Shown here piece after piece: positions 37,473-46,915 of a stretch of 47,500 nt of DNA (positions are counted from its first letter, which is position 1; every line of letters starts with the position of its first letter). Below the pieces are notes generated by a model. It was given only the letters and a program-made list of their open reading frames with translations, was not told the origin of the DNA and ran no database searches. Both the position numbers and the translations under genes were made by a program. The DNA lies in assembly GCA_963575745.1 (NCBI GenBank), contig CAUYUJ010016908.1, forward strand, positions 2,501 to 50,000, read 5' to 3'. Source of the stretch: Prorocentrum cordatum (taxonomy: Eukaryota > Sar > Dinophyceae > Prorocentrales > Prorocentraceae).

Positions 37473-37620
37473 GGGGGGGGCCTTCTGAGAAGGCAAGGGG
37501 GGGAGGGGCTTCTGAGAGAAGGCAGCGGGCCTCCTTGGAAGCGCCGGGAGGCTTGTGCGAGCAGCTCTCTGAGAAACCCCCGGCCGATCCTCGGAAGGGC
37601 CCTCAAAGACGCCCCCCACC

Positions 37621-37925
37621 CTAAGAGGGCAGAAAATCCGCCCTCACAGTCATCGCCCCAACGCACGAAGAGCCCCCCGCCCCTTCGAGGGTAGAAAAAA
37701 CACCGTCATAAGAATCACCCCGACGCGCGAAGCCCCCCCACCCCCTCGAAGGCACAGAGGCCACCCTCATAAGAAGCACCCCGACGCGCGAAGCCCCCCC
37801 CGCCCCTTCGGGGGCAGAACAGCCACCATCATAATCAGCAACCCGACGAGCGAAGAGCCCCCCGCCCCTTCGAGGGCCCAAAGTCCGCCCTTACAAGAAC
37901 CGCCCCGACACGCGAAATCGTTTTT
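37621..37925. repeat. About 61-bp minisatellite, five copies
   Basis: The unit is GCCCCTTCGAGGGCAGAA, then a variable part, then CACCCTCATAAGAAGCACCC, then CGACGCGCGAAGCCCCCC. Copies are marked by CTTCGAGGG-type words near 37622, 37682, 37743, 37805 and 37866. Confidence 0.9.
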
Positions 37926-38044
37926 TGTGAACGCACCCACAAAAAGGAGACTCGAACAGGACAGGGCTGGTCCGCAAACGCCCAAGGCCGTTCAGCGAGC
38001 GCCAATTACGTAGCGGGTGCGAGTGGTTTTTCCTGCCTTGAAAG

Positions 38045-38345
38045 CCTGTCTGAGACGCGCCAGCCAGGGCCAGTGCGAAAACCCGGGCCAGTCAGGCCTT
38101 GCAGGATATCCTGCAGCATTCTCTGCCCTCCAACCTGGGTCAATGCAACCCTGGCCCTGCAGGATCCTGCAAGATCCGTCTTGCATCCCCCGAGGCCAGA
38201 CGGAGACGCACCGGCCAGGGTCGGTGCAAACCCGTGTCCGTCTGGCCCTGCAGGATATCCTGCAGCATCCTGCACTCTGGCCTGGGTCTATGCAGCCCTG
38301 GTCCTGCAGGTCCCTGCAAGATCCAGTGCACTCCAGACGCCGGGA
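38045..38345. repeat. CTGCAGGATATCCTGCAG palindrome repeat, two tandem units
   Basis: Each unit holds CCTGCAGGATATCCTGCAGC or a close match, then a GGGTC-T-TGCA segment, then CCTGCAGG(ATC)CCTGCAAGATC. They are related to the copy at 26420-26558. Confidence 0.75.
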
Positions 38346-38399
38346 AAAACAAATAAACAGGTTGCCGCGATCTTTTCGCACGGCACGCCCTGATCATTG

Positions 38400-38600
38400 G
38401 ATACTGGAATTTTCCAGTCGCGACCGACGAGAACGGTCGTTGACGATTCTGCGTCATATCTTGGTATCGGTCGCTACCACTCGGTCGCGATCGGTGGCGA
38501 CCCGTCGCGACCGCTCCTGAGACTGGTTGCGTTTGGTCGCGGCCGATTTGGAGTGCAAATCGGTCGCTGCCGACCGCGACTGGGTAAAAATCGGTATCCA
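38400..38600. repeat. CGGTCGCGAC-rich simple sequence
   Basis: GGTCGC/GCGACC words recur about fifteen times, so the region is self-complementary at many points. Confidence 0.65.
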
Positions 38601-39199
38601 ACGGTCTGGGGACTGAGTACCCTCTGCGCGTGACCGAGAAAGGCTCCCACGACGTGCAGCCGAACGCGGAGGAGGAGAGATAGGAGGAGGAGGCGGCGGA
38701 GGAGGCGGAGGACGAGCAAGCAAGCAAGCAAGGAAGCACTCAAAACCTTGGCAGCCGTAGTCCTCCGCTGTCTGGCCCACCTCTGACGGGTGAGAGTTCT
38801 AGCCACGACCACTGCAACACTCGGGCAAGCCTGCGGGACCTTATAGACCAACTCGGACTTTCAAAGCCCAGAGTAGAAACAGTCGTGCCACCACATCTAA
38901 CCACGTTCAAGTTTGCCGTGCGTGCGCCTCCGTGCTGTTAAGTCCTCTCCACTCTCCTCCCCAAACCCCCCTTCACTCGTCTCGCCACCACCCATCTTCC
39001 ATTACAGACTGGTGTAGTCGACGGGCTTGGAACATATATCACCATAGCGAATTGCCATGCGATTCGCTGTGGATTTAATGATCAGGCTGCAGGGGCAACA
39101 CAAAAAAACGCCGGGGTTGTTGCTAATCGCGCCACGCCTGGGCGCGATTAGCGGAAGCGCGTCGGCTTCAGCCAGCGCACATTACAGGCTGCGACTTCC
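38601..39199. other. No gene; includes GGA/GCAA short repeats and a perfect hairpin
   Basis: 38668-38715 is GGAGGA-rich, with GCAAGCAAGCAAGCAAG at about 38715. A perfect 12-bp inverted repeat GCTAATCGCGCC/GGCGCGATTAGC with a 7-base loop sits near 39122-39152. Nothing protein-like was seen. Confidence 0.55.
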
Positions 39200-39950
39200 C
39201 CAAATCTCACGCGAAGGTTAAGCCATCGTTCTCGGACGTCTCGATACTTAATGGCAATCGTAATCCATTAATAGACCATGATTTATACAGTCTGTTCCAT
39301 TCTCCACTCGCACTAGTACCAATCATTCGGTTCGCTGGCGTTTGAGGTCGAAAAAGAAGCTGCTTAGCACGTTCGCTCCATGCATCGGCCATCCTCCCGA
39401 ATCCTCCTACATCGACTGTTCCTGCACCGACATCTCGAGCGCCCCTGGTGGAAGGCCCCCGATCTATACGACGCCGCCAATTGCCACGAACCCCTTGGTA
39501 ATCTGCAACCTCAACTCCGCGATGGTCGCCCTTTGCACCTCGCTCTAGTCGCCTGTCTTATCCTTGTAGCGCTGTAGCAGCATCGGTCTCGTGAGCGGGC
39601 TGATGGTGAACCGGCTCATCATGAGTTGCAACTTCCCTTGGTATACATTATGGTTGTCGTCGTTGACCGTCGTCTTGATGCGAAAGTAGCGCACCAAATC
39701 GTTTATCTCGTTTAGGTCCATTACCGTCGTCAACTTTGCGAATGACTCTATGGCCGCCTTGGTATCAAGCCCTGCATCTTCACGAACGTGGGGAAATACA
39801 CCCGAAAACGTGCAGGTGCGGGGAGCCGAGATCTTTCTTGCCTTCCTCGGTGCTCAGACGGTGGTACTCATGGCCCATCATCAGTCCGTCCCTCGGTAAT
39901 GCGTGCACCAACGCTAGCAGTAATTAGGCAATCCCACAGCGCCCCCATCA
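39200..39950 (-). pseudogene. Decayed coding remnant of unknown type
   Basis: AT-richer than its neighbours. On the - strand, pieces that look like protein occur in different frames: MMGHEYHRLSTEEGKKDLGS (about 39885-39825), TVMDLNEINDLVRYFRIKTT (about 39731-39672), VYQGKLQLMMSRFTISPLTR (about 39645-39586), and GGFGRMADAWSERAKQLLF (about 39405-39345). They run in one direction, so a single decayed ORF is plausible. No family is recognised. Confidence 0.35.
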
Positions 39951-39999
39951 GGATTCTCAATACTTAAATGTTGCTCACCGTGAGCTTCTGCAGCGTGAG

Positions 40000-40300
40000 G
40001 AGGAGGAGATGGAGGCGGAGGAGGAGGAGGAGGAGGAGGGGAAGGAGGAGGAGGAGAAGGAGGACGCGAGGGGGGTTTGCCATGTGCGAGCCGCCGGGTG
40101 GATCTGCCTGCGCGGTGGCCCGAGCCTTCTGAGAGGGCACCTCGACGCCGAGCTCAGCACCCACGGCCGCAACGACAACGTCACGATCCTCGGGGGGCCC
40201 GACCCGCCGGGCAACGACGGCGGGTCAAGCCTCGCCTCCGCCTCCCTCTTCGCCGCCTCCTCCCTCATCCCTCCTCCGCCTCCTGCTCCTCCTCCTCCTC

Positions 40301-40338
<38 letters not shown>

Positions 40339-40370
40339 TCTCCTCCTCCTCCTCCTGCCCCGTGCGAGCA
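40000..40370. repeat. GAG tract and CTC tract as inverted arms around a GC-rich centre
   Basis: (GAG)n at about 40000-40065 and (CTC)n at about 40255-40362 can pair. The central 180 bp (GACGCGAGGGGGGTTTGCCA and following) shows no gene. Confidence 0.7.
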
Positions 40371-40580
40371 CGATGCCTGTCCAAATCTCTGGCGTCTTGG
40401 AGGCTCGCGGGACGGACGCCCAGAATACGAGGCGCACTGGATGTGGGCAGAAGCCAGGTCTCGCCAGCGGCCAAGCTTCATCATGTTCACTACGACCCGG
40501 GTTGCTGAGGAAGGGAGTCCGAAAAATCCGCCGACCATGTCGGCTTGAGTGTGAGAGGCCTTTCCGTCCTCGTCGTCGTC
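40340..40580. repeat. Dispersed repeat D1, copy 1 (second at 47218-47440)
   Basis: CTC run, CGTGCGAGCA, TCCAAATCTCTGG, GGACGGACGCCCAGAATACG, AGGCGCA, AGGTCTCGCCAG-GGCCAAG, CGGGTTG, AGTCCGAAAAA, GCCGACC, GTTCGTCGTCG-like end. The order is the same in both copies with scattered substitutions and a few indels. Confidence 0.75.
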
Positions 40581-41260
40581 GCCGTCGTCGTCGTCATTGT
40601 TATCGTCGTCACCGCTCTCCCCCATCCACGTCCAGGGCCCGCCTCTTCAAACATCCCTGCCAAAGAGAAATCAATCAACGTCGTAATCGAGAAGCCCCTT
40701 CCCATTTGATCCCTTCCCCGCCGGGGGTGGAGGGCGAACGCGGGGAAGTGGCGAGGGGGGGGTCCAGAGAGGGGGATAGGTGGGGGTGGCCTGGCGTTGT
40801 GACCACCCCCAGGGGGGGTACCCTTCCCTGGGAGAAGCCTTCCACTTCGATTCCTTGTCTCCCAGACGCCTCGGGCTCCCCGTTCAAGGTCGGCGGCACC
40901 AGCCGTAAGGCCTTCGAAATCAGAGACGCAGATGAATATGGAGAGAATTGTTGCCCGCACCCTGTGACCGAGGCGTCGCAAAAAAAATGCGCCGGATATT
41001 TGTGTCACATGCTTTCGGCCTCTGGGAAGGCCGTCTCCTGGCCCCAGAACACCAAATTAGCATGGCGAATGACCCAGCAATATGCAGCTGTGAGTGACGC
41101 GAGACAGGTGGAAGTTAAGGGAGGGGACTCACAAACACACTAAAGCCTGCGTGGGAAAGACTGAACGACATTGTATACTCCGTTACGGCTGATCTACGCG
41201 TCTGTTGGCGCGGCCCTGGGGAGCAGCAGGCGGCGGGGCCTTCGGTGGACTTGACTAGAA
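40581..41260. other. No recognisable gene
   Basis: Begins with a GTC microsatellite (40569-40612). The rest has weak frames, and only short GGTGG/GGGTGG runs stand out. Confidence 0.4.
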
Positions 41261-41261
41261 G

Positions 41262-41380
41262 ACGACCAAACGTTTGAGGGGTGTGCCAAAGTGGGCGCGG
41301 TGACGCATGCGATTTATTGCCACTGGGGCCTCTGGTGGAGCTCCCCATGGGGCCACGAAGCGTGTGAGGGGTGTGCCGAA
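41262..41380. repeat. Minisatellite fragment, subfamily 2 (about 1.3 monomers)
   Basis: CGTTTGAGGGGTGTGCCAAA, then ACTGGGGCCTCTGGTGGAGC, then CACGAAGCGTGTGAGGGGTG, as in the 90-bp unit. A GA-rich tract and the conserved flank module follow. Confidence 0.85.
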
Positions 41381-41439
41381 GCAGAGACATGTGACATGCG
41401 CGGAGGGCAGATGCATAGAGGGCAGAGGCAGGGATGGGA

Positions 41440-41530
41440 GGAGGAAGAACGGGGGAACACAGCCGGAGGGAGACGCGGGGCGCGGTCTCTGCCAAGGGAG
41501 GGCCCAGCAAAACAGGATGGTTGGGAAACT
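41440..41530. repeat. Conserved array-flank module, copy 2
   Basis: Shares ACGCGGGGCGCGGTCTCT, a gapped CCCAGCAAAACA and GGATGGTTGGGAAAC with the module at 33641-33724. Confidence 0.65.
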
Positions 41531-41555
41531 GATCCTAAAGCAAAGCACCCGATTG

Positions 41556-41713
41556 TTAGGTCGGGCATGTCCTCCTACAGGCGAATGCTTTAAACGAGTA
41601 TCAAGCATATTCATAGCACACCATCTAAACATAGGAAAATAAGCATCCCGAGAAAATGTTATACTATGTCATACGATTATTCCTGCAGGGAGAAATGCCC
41701 GACTTCACCTTAA
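41556..41713. mobile_element. TIR element family M1, copy C (diverged interior)
   Basis: Starts TTAGGTCGGGCATGTCCTCC and ends GAAATGCCCGACTTCACCTT. The ends match family M1, but the AT-rich interior shares little with copies A and B, so a different internal subtype is possible. Confidence 0.6.
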
Positions 41714-41904
41714 ATAGCAGCGCTGAGGAGGCGGGACACGGGTGACAACAACTAGGATAATGGTGATAATGCTGCCGTGTGCACACTGTTGCACTTATGT
41801 TACAAAAGGATCGGGGCCGGCTCAGGACCACAGTTGCGAGGACGGCTCGGGCAAAACGGCTGCTGTGGTCATAGTCGAGCAAGAAGTCTAAAAGCGAAAC
41901 GGCC

Positions 41905-42280
41905 TCGGAGGAGGGCGGAGGAGGGAGGAGGAGGAGCAGGAGGAGGAGGAGGAGGAGGAGGAGGAGGAGGAGGAGGAGGAGGAGGAGGAGGAGGAGGAGA
42001 GGAGGAGGAGGGAGGAGGAGGGAGGAGGAGGAGGAGGGGAGGAGGAGGAGGAGGAGGAGGGGAGGAGGAGGGAGGGAGGGAGGAGGAGGGAGGAGAGGGA
42101 GGAGGAGGAGGAGGAGGAGGAGGAGGAGGAGGAGGAGGAGGAAGAGGGAGGAGGGAGGGAGGGAGGGAGGGAGGCGGGAGGAGGGAGGGAGGGAGGGAGG
42201 GAGTGAGGGAGGGAGGGAGGGAGGGAGGGAGGGAGGGAGGAGGGAGGAGGAGGAGGAGGAGGAGGAGGAAGAAGACGTCT
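41905..42280. repeat. (GAG)n then (GAGG)n purine tract
   Basis: GAG triplets to about 42150, then mostly GGGA tetramers to about 42243, then GAG. The run is purine on one strand for some 370 bp and contains multiple GGG runs. Confidence 0.95.
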
Positions 42281-42399
42281 CAAGCGAAACGGCTTTGGTA
42301 GTCATAAGTCGTGGCGTCACAAGCGAACCGGCCTCTGGGCACGACGTCCTGTGACCTCCCCGTCCCCGCCGGAGGTCTTCTGCGTGGTCCTATGCAGGT

Positions 42400-42562
42400 G
42401 GCGACATTCGAGCCCTATCCCCCCCAAACATCGATGCTCCTGAACCGATGAGAGGCCTGGGCAGGGTTCGGATCTGGCCACGTATTCAACGAAGTCCGAA
42501 ACCTACCCCCGCCGCCCATCGAGTTGCCTGAGCCGTTGATCGGCGAGGGTAGGGTTCGGAGT
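42400..42562. repeat. CCGAAACCTACCCC hairpin region
   Basis: CCGAAACCTACCCCCGCCG at 42497 faces CGGCGAGGGTAGGGTTCGG ending at 42562. An outer GAGCCCTATCCCCCCC/GGGCAGGGTTCGG pair also exists. It resembles the arms at 2251-2396. Confidence 0.55.
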
Positions 42563-42835
42563 TCGCCGCCGACCCTTTTCACACTCACGAAGAACACGGA
42601 GCCTATATCGTGAAACACTGGAGAGAACGCCTCGGGATGAGAAGCTGGTTCAAAGGAACGAGATCGTTTTGCACTCTTCGGCGATAGCCTGGGTTTTCCG
42701 GGGGGGGGGGGGGGGCAGGTGCCGGCCGAGAACTTTACCCTTGTTGCTCTGGGCAGCCCCACGCATGCCCGCGCGAACCAGCACTACCCCCCCCCTTCGG
42801 ACATGACCGACGACAACGGGCCCTTCCAAATACTC
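42563..42835. other. No recognisable gene; 14-base G run
   Basis: Contains an uninterrupted G run at 42701-42714 and an 8-base C run near 42789. Confidence 0.5.
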
Positions 42836-43046
42836 GGACGCCCGAAATAGGTACGGAAACAAGAAAGGGCACGATGCCCAACAACACATGTTGTCCAACA
42901 TCGACAGAGGCCGCTGTTGGGCAGGCGGCCTTCTGTCGAAAATGGGCAACGTCCGCGGCGGCGTGGACAGCGTACCCTGTTCAAAATGGACGGGAACTGG
43001 TGTTGGGCATCGCACCCATTCTCTCCGTACCATTTTCGTTCGTGCC
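42836..43046. mobile_element. Palindromic element family P1, copy 3
   Basis: GGACGCCCGAAATAGGTACG on the left. The right end, GTACCATTTTCGTTCGTGCC, is close to the left end of copy 1 (GGCACGAGCGAAATGGGTGC) when inverted. ATGCCCAACAACACATGTTG and the centre match copy 2. Confidence 0.8.
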
Positions 43047-43145
43047 AAAAACGCACCCCGAGGACGGTCGAAATGGCGGGCAGGGTGTTTTGGCTGAGAC
43101 GTCCTCACCACTTATGACCCTGAAGCTTCAAAGCTGACAACACAC

Positions 43146-43317
43146 AAGTGAAGGGCGCGCAGTTTTCAAAATGAGGCTCTCAAATTTGCCCCGCGTACAT
43201 TCGCAAGAGCTTCCCGGATTGAGGGCGGGTCGTTTTCAAACTGTGGCTCTCGGCTTAGCGCCGCGGGCATTGTAAACATCTGCCTGAGTTTCACGGACTG
43301 CGGGCGGGTCGTTTTCT
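43146..43317. repeat. About 75-bp repeat R75, copies 1-2 (others at 46765-46915)
   Basis: GCGGGTCGTTTTCAAACTGT, then GGCTCTCGGCTTAGCGCCGC, then GGGCATT. The first, diverged copy starts at 43156. At 46770-46915 similar units read TTTCAATGTGGCTTTCGCCT, TTAGGACCGCGCACATTCGC and TTCGAAATGTGTTTCTCGCC, TAGCGCTGCGCATATTTCGC. Confidence 0.7.
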
Positions 43318-43400
43318 TTCCGAACATCCTGTGGTGTTGGGTCCTCGTTTTGAAGAGTCGGCCCCCGCGTCCCTCCTCTCCTCCTCCACCTCCTCCCTCC
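43318..43400. repeat. Conserved array-flank module, copy 3 (inverted)
   Basis: AACATCCTGTGGTGTTGGGT, then CCTCGTTTTGAAGAGTCGGC, then CCCCGCGTCCCTCCTCTCC, the reverse complement of the module at 33641-33724, placed just before the 78-bp array. Confidence 0.75.
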
Positions 43401-43424
43401 TCCCCCTCTCCCCTCCTCCATGCG

Positions 43425-43784
43425 TCCGCCAAACCGAGTACAGCGCTTCGTGGCCCCACAGGGAGCTCCACCCAAGGCCCCAATGGAAGGGGCCACAAGC
43501 GTCCGCCACACCCAGTACAGCGCCTCGTGGCCCCGTAGGGACCTCCACCCAAGGCCCCAGTGGGGGTGGCCACATGCGTCCGCCACACCCAGTACAACGC
43601 TTCGTGGCCCCATGCGGAGCTCCACCCAGGGCCCCAGTGGGGGTGGCCACATGCGTCCGCCACACCGAGTACAACGCTTCGTGGCCCCACAGGGAGCTCC
43701 ACCCAAGGCCCCAATGGGGGTGGCCACATGCGTCCGCAAAACCCAGTACAACGTTTCGGCGCCCCATAGCTCCACCCAAGGCCC

Positions 43785-43820
<36 letters not shown>

Positions 43821-45470
43821 GTGAGTATATGTTTGTGTGTGTGTGGCCACATGCGTCCGCCGCACCGAGTGCCCCACTTGCGGCCCCAATAAGGGGGGCC
43901 ACATGCGTCCGCCACACCCAATACAGCGTTCCGTGGCTCCACAAGGAGCTCCACCTGCGGCCCCACTGGGGGTGGCCACATGCGTCCGCCACACCCAATA
44001 CAACGCTTCGTGGCCCCATAAGGAGCTCCACCCAAACCCCCAGCGGGGGTGGACATATGCGTCGGCCACACCCAGTACAGCGTTTCGTGGCCCCATAAGG
44101 AGCTTCTCCCGAAGCCCAAGTGGGGGTGGCCACATGCGTCCGCCACACCCAGTACAGCGCTTCCTGGCCCCGTATGGAGCCCCACTTGCGGCCCCAGTGG
44201 GGATGGCCACATGCGTCCGCCACACCCAGTACAGCTCGTGGCCCCACAGGGAGCTCAACCCAAGGCCCCAGTGGGGGTGGCCACATGCGCCCGCCACACC
44301 CAATGCAGCGCTTCGTGGCCCCATAGGGAGCTCCACCCAAGGCCCCAGTGGGGGTGGCCGCATGCGCCCACCACACCCAGTGCAGCGTTTCGTGGCCCCA
44401 TCGGAAGCCCCACCTGCTGCCCCAGCGGGGGTGGCCACATGCGTCCGCCACACCCACTCCAGCGCTTCGTGGCCACATAGGGAACTCCACCCAAGGCCCC
44501 AGTGGGGGTGGCCACATGCGCCCACCACACCCAGTACAGCGCGTCGTGGCCCCATAGGGAGCCCCACTTGCGGCCCCAGTGGGGATGGCCACATGCGTCC
44601 ACCACACGGAGTACAGCGCTTCGTGGCCCCAGAGGGAGCCCCACTTGCGGCCCCAGTGGGGGTGGCCGCATGCGCCCACCACACCCAGTGCAGCGCTTCG
44701 TGGCCCCATAGGGAGCTCCACCTGCGGCCCCAATGGGGGTGGCCACATGCGTCCGCCACACCCACTCCAGCGCTTCGTGGCCCCACAGGGAACCCCACCC
44801 AAGGCCCGGGTCAGGGTGGCCACATGCGTCCGCCACACCCAGTACAGCGCGTCGTGGCCCCATAGGGACCTCCACTCAAGGCCCCAGTGGGGTTGGCCAC
44901 ATGCGTCCGCCATACCCAGTACAGCGTTTCGTGGGCCCATAGGGAGCTCCACCAAGAAGACCCAAGTTGCACCGCCCGCATGCGTCATCCACCACCCAGT
45001 ACTGCATTTCGCGGCCCCATTGATTGGGAGCCCCAACAAACTCCAGTGGCACCGCCCGCATGCGTCCCCTCCACCCGGTACAGCGTCTCGTGGCCCCGTA
45101 GGGAGCTCCAGGGGCCACAGAAGGCCTCAGTGGCAACGCCCGCATACGTCCCCACTCCCGTGACCGCATAAGGAGCTCCACCGACGGTCCCACTGGCACC
45201 GCCCGCATGCGTCGGCCACCACCCAGTGCAGCGTTTCGTGGCCCCGTAAAGAGCCCCGCAAGCGTTTCACCCTAACCAATACAATGTTTCGTGGCCTCAT
45301 CGGGAGCTCCAACGAGGGGCACCGCCCGCGTGCGTCAGCCACACCCAGGACAGCGCTTCGTGGTCCAACGGCATGCCCACCGAAGGTCCCGGTGGCACTG
45401 CCCGCATGCGTTTCCCCCACCCACTACGGCACGTCCCTCACGCGATTCGTGGCCCCATAGGGAGTTTCAC
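43425..45470. repeat. Minisatellite array, subfamily 3 (78-bp unit, about 25 copies)
   Basis: The unit is CACATGCGTCCGCCACACCC, then AGTACAGCGCTTCGTGGCCC, then CATAGGGAGCTCCACCCAAG, then GCCCCAGTGGGGGTGGC. The period is 26 codons. A (GT)n run interrupts it at 43788-43848. From about 44960 the monomers switch to the subfamily 1 linker (CACCGCCCGCATGCGTC), so the 3' part is transitional. Open frames of several hundred residues run in several frames. Confidence 0.95.
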
Positions 45471-45775
45471 CGAAAGCGGCACCCACAACGCGCTACTCAC
45501 AACTGCATATGGTTGGGTCCTTCGCCCGGATAATCCCACCAGCCCTTTAGGGCGTGAGTGGTTTAGAGAGCCCCCTCTGTCCTCAACCCCCCTTCTTCCC
45601 CTTCGGGGAGGGGTTTACCCCTCCCCCTACCCCCTCCCCCTGGGTCTGGAGAGGGCGGGCCGCGGGTGGTCAGGGGGGTCTTTTTCGACTCCTGGGAGGG
45701 CCAAAAAACGACGACCCTCACGAGGATTCTGGCCCCGACGGGGGGAGCGAGAAAAAATGCTCTCCTCTTCTCTGA
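45471..45775. other. No gene; G/C-rich spacer
   Basis: C-run-rich sequence including CCTTCGGGGAGGGGTTTACC. No frame stands out. Confidence 0.45.
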
Positions 45776-45885
45776 AGCCAAAATCATTGATTTTACTACG
45801 GTTTTGGCCCCATTTTGGCCTCCCGAGGGGGCCGCGCTCATCTTCATTCATAGCAAAATCATTGATTTTACGAAGGTTTTGGGCT
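45776..45885. repeat. Direct repeat AAAATCATTGATTTTAC
   Basis: The 17-base word, itself a partial palindrome, occurs at about 45780 and 45851, each followed by a diverged GAAGGTTTTGG. Confidence 0.75.
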
Positions 45886-45929
45886 CCCTTTGTCCTTCTC
45901 AGGGGGCAGCGCTTCTTTGCGCTTCTGAG

Positions 45930-46165
45930 GAGGTCGCAAGAGGCCCCAAGATGGCCCCAAGAGGCCCCCAGGAGCCTCCCAAGAGGCCTCCAAGAGGCCC
46001 CCAAGAGGCCCCCAAGAGGCCCCAAGAGGCCCCCAAGAGGCCCCCAAGAGGCCCCCAAGAGGCCCCCAGAGGCCCCAGGAGGGCCCCAAGAGGCCCCCAA
46101 GAGGCCCCCAAGAGGCCCCCAAGAGGCCCCAAGAGGCTCCAAGAGGCCCCCAAGAGGCCCCACGA
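45930..46165. repeat. AAGAGGCCCCC minisatellite (11-bp unit)
   Basis: Roughly twenty units of AAGAGGCCCCC with variants AAGAGGCCCC and CAGGAGGGCC. Confidence 0.95.
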
Positions 46166-46565
46166 GGAGCCCGAACCACTCACACCAGGACGAGGGGCCC
46201 GAACGACTCACACCACGAAGAGCCCGAACGACTCACACCACAAGGAGGGGCCCGAACGACTCACACCAGGACGAGGCGCCCGAACGACTCACACCACGAG
46301 GAGCCCGAACGACTCACACCACGACGCGGGCCCCGAACGACTCACACCACGAGGAGCCCGAACGAGTCACACCAGGAGGAGGGGCCCGAACGACTCACAC
46401 CAGGATGAGGGGCCCGAACAACTCACACCACGAGAAGCCCGAACGACTCACACCAGGACGAAGAGCCCGAACGACTCACACCACGAAGAGCCCGAACGAC
46501 TCACACCAGGAAGAAGGGCCCGAACGACTCACACCAGGACGAGAAACCCCAAACGACTCAAATCA
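46166..46565. repeat. GAACGACTCACACCA minisatellite (about 25-30 bp unit)
   Basis: Units alternate GAACGACTCACACCACGAGG-AGCCC and GAACGACTCACACCAGGACG-AGGGGCCC. Confidence 0.95.
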
Positions 46566-46764
46566 CGAGGAGCGCTTTCTCTCCCTCCTCCTCCGCCTCG
46601 TCCTTCTCCCGCTCCCCCCACAAGGAGGATGTACAAGGAGGCGGGAGGAAGGAGGAACAGGGGAGATATGCGGGGCCAAACGGACACACGCCTGAAAAAC
46701 ACGACTGTCGGCATGCTTCGCATGAGTTGCTGTTGTGAGATGGGCTGGTGGGGATACGCGAAGC
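46566..46764. other. No gene; CTC-rich start
   Basis: Pyrimidine-rich 46573-46619, then purine-rich, forming a weak inverted pair. A duplicated GGAGG occurs near 46624-46656. Confidence 0.4.
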
Positions 46765-46915
46765 GTAAAGAATTTCAATGTGGCTTTCGCCTTAGGACCG
46801 CGCACATTCGCTACTAAAATGCAAGAGTTTAAATGGTTGAGGGCAGTTCCTGTTCATTCGAAATGTGTTTCTCGCCCTAGCGCTGCGCATATTTCGCTAA
46901 GAATTGCGAGAATGT
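46765..46915. repeat. R75 repeat, copies 3-4
   Basis: See 43146-43317. Two diverged units, each with an AATGTGG/AATGTGT start and a GCGC(A/T)CAT end. Confidence 0.6.

Noticed and set aside
39121-39153. Rho-independent terminator at the perfect hairpin
   Set aside because: No T run follows on either strand, and terminators of this kind are bacterial. It is kept only as a hairpin.
43291-45039. 582-residue ORF and similar ORFs across the 78-bp array
   Set aside because: Same reason: 78 bp is 26 codons, and both strands and several frames are open.
46170-46570. CRISPR array
   Set aside because: Tandem minisatellite without unique spacers of constant length, in a eukaryotic genome with a spliced leader. 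The 25784-26410 units were also considered; spacers vary too much.
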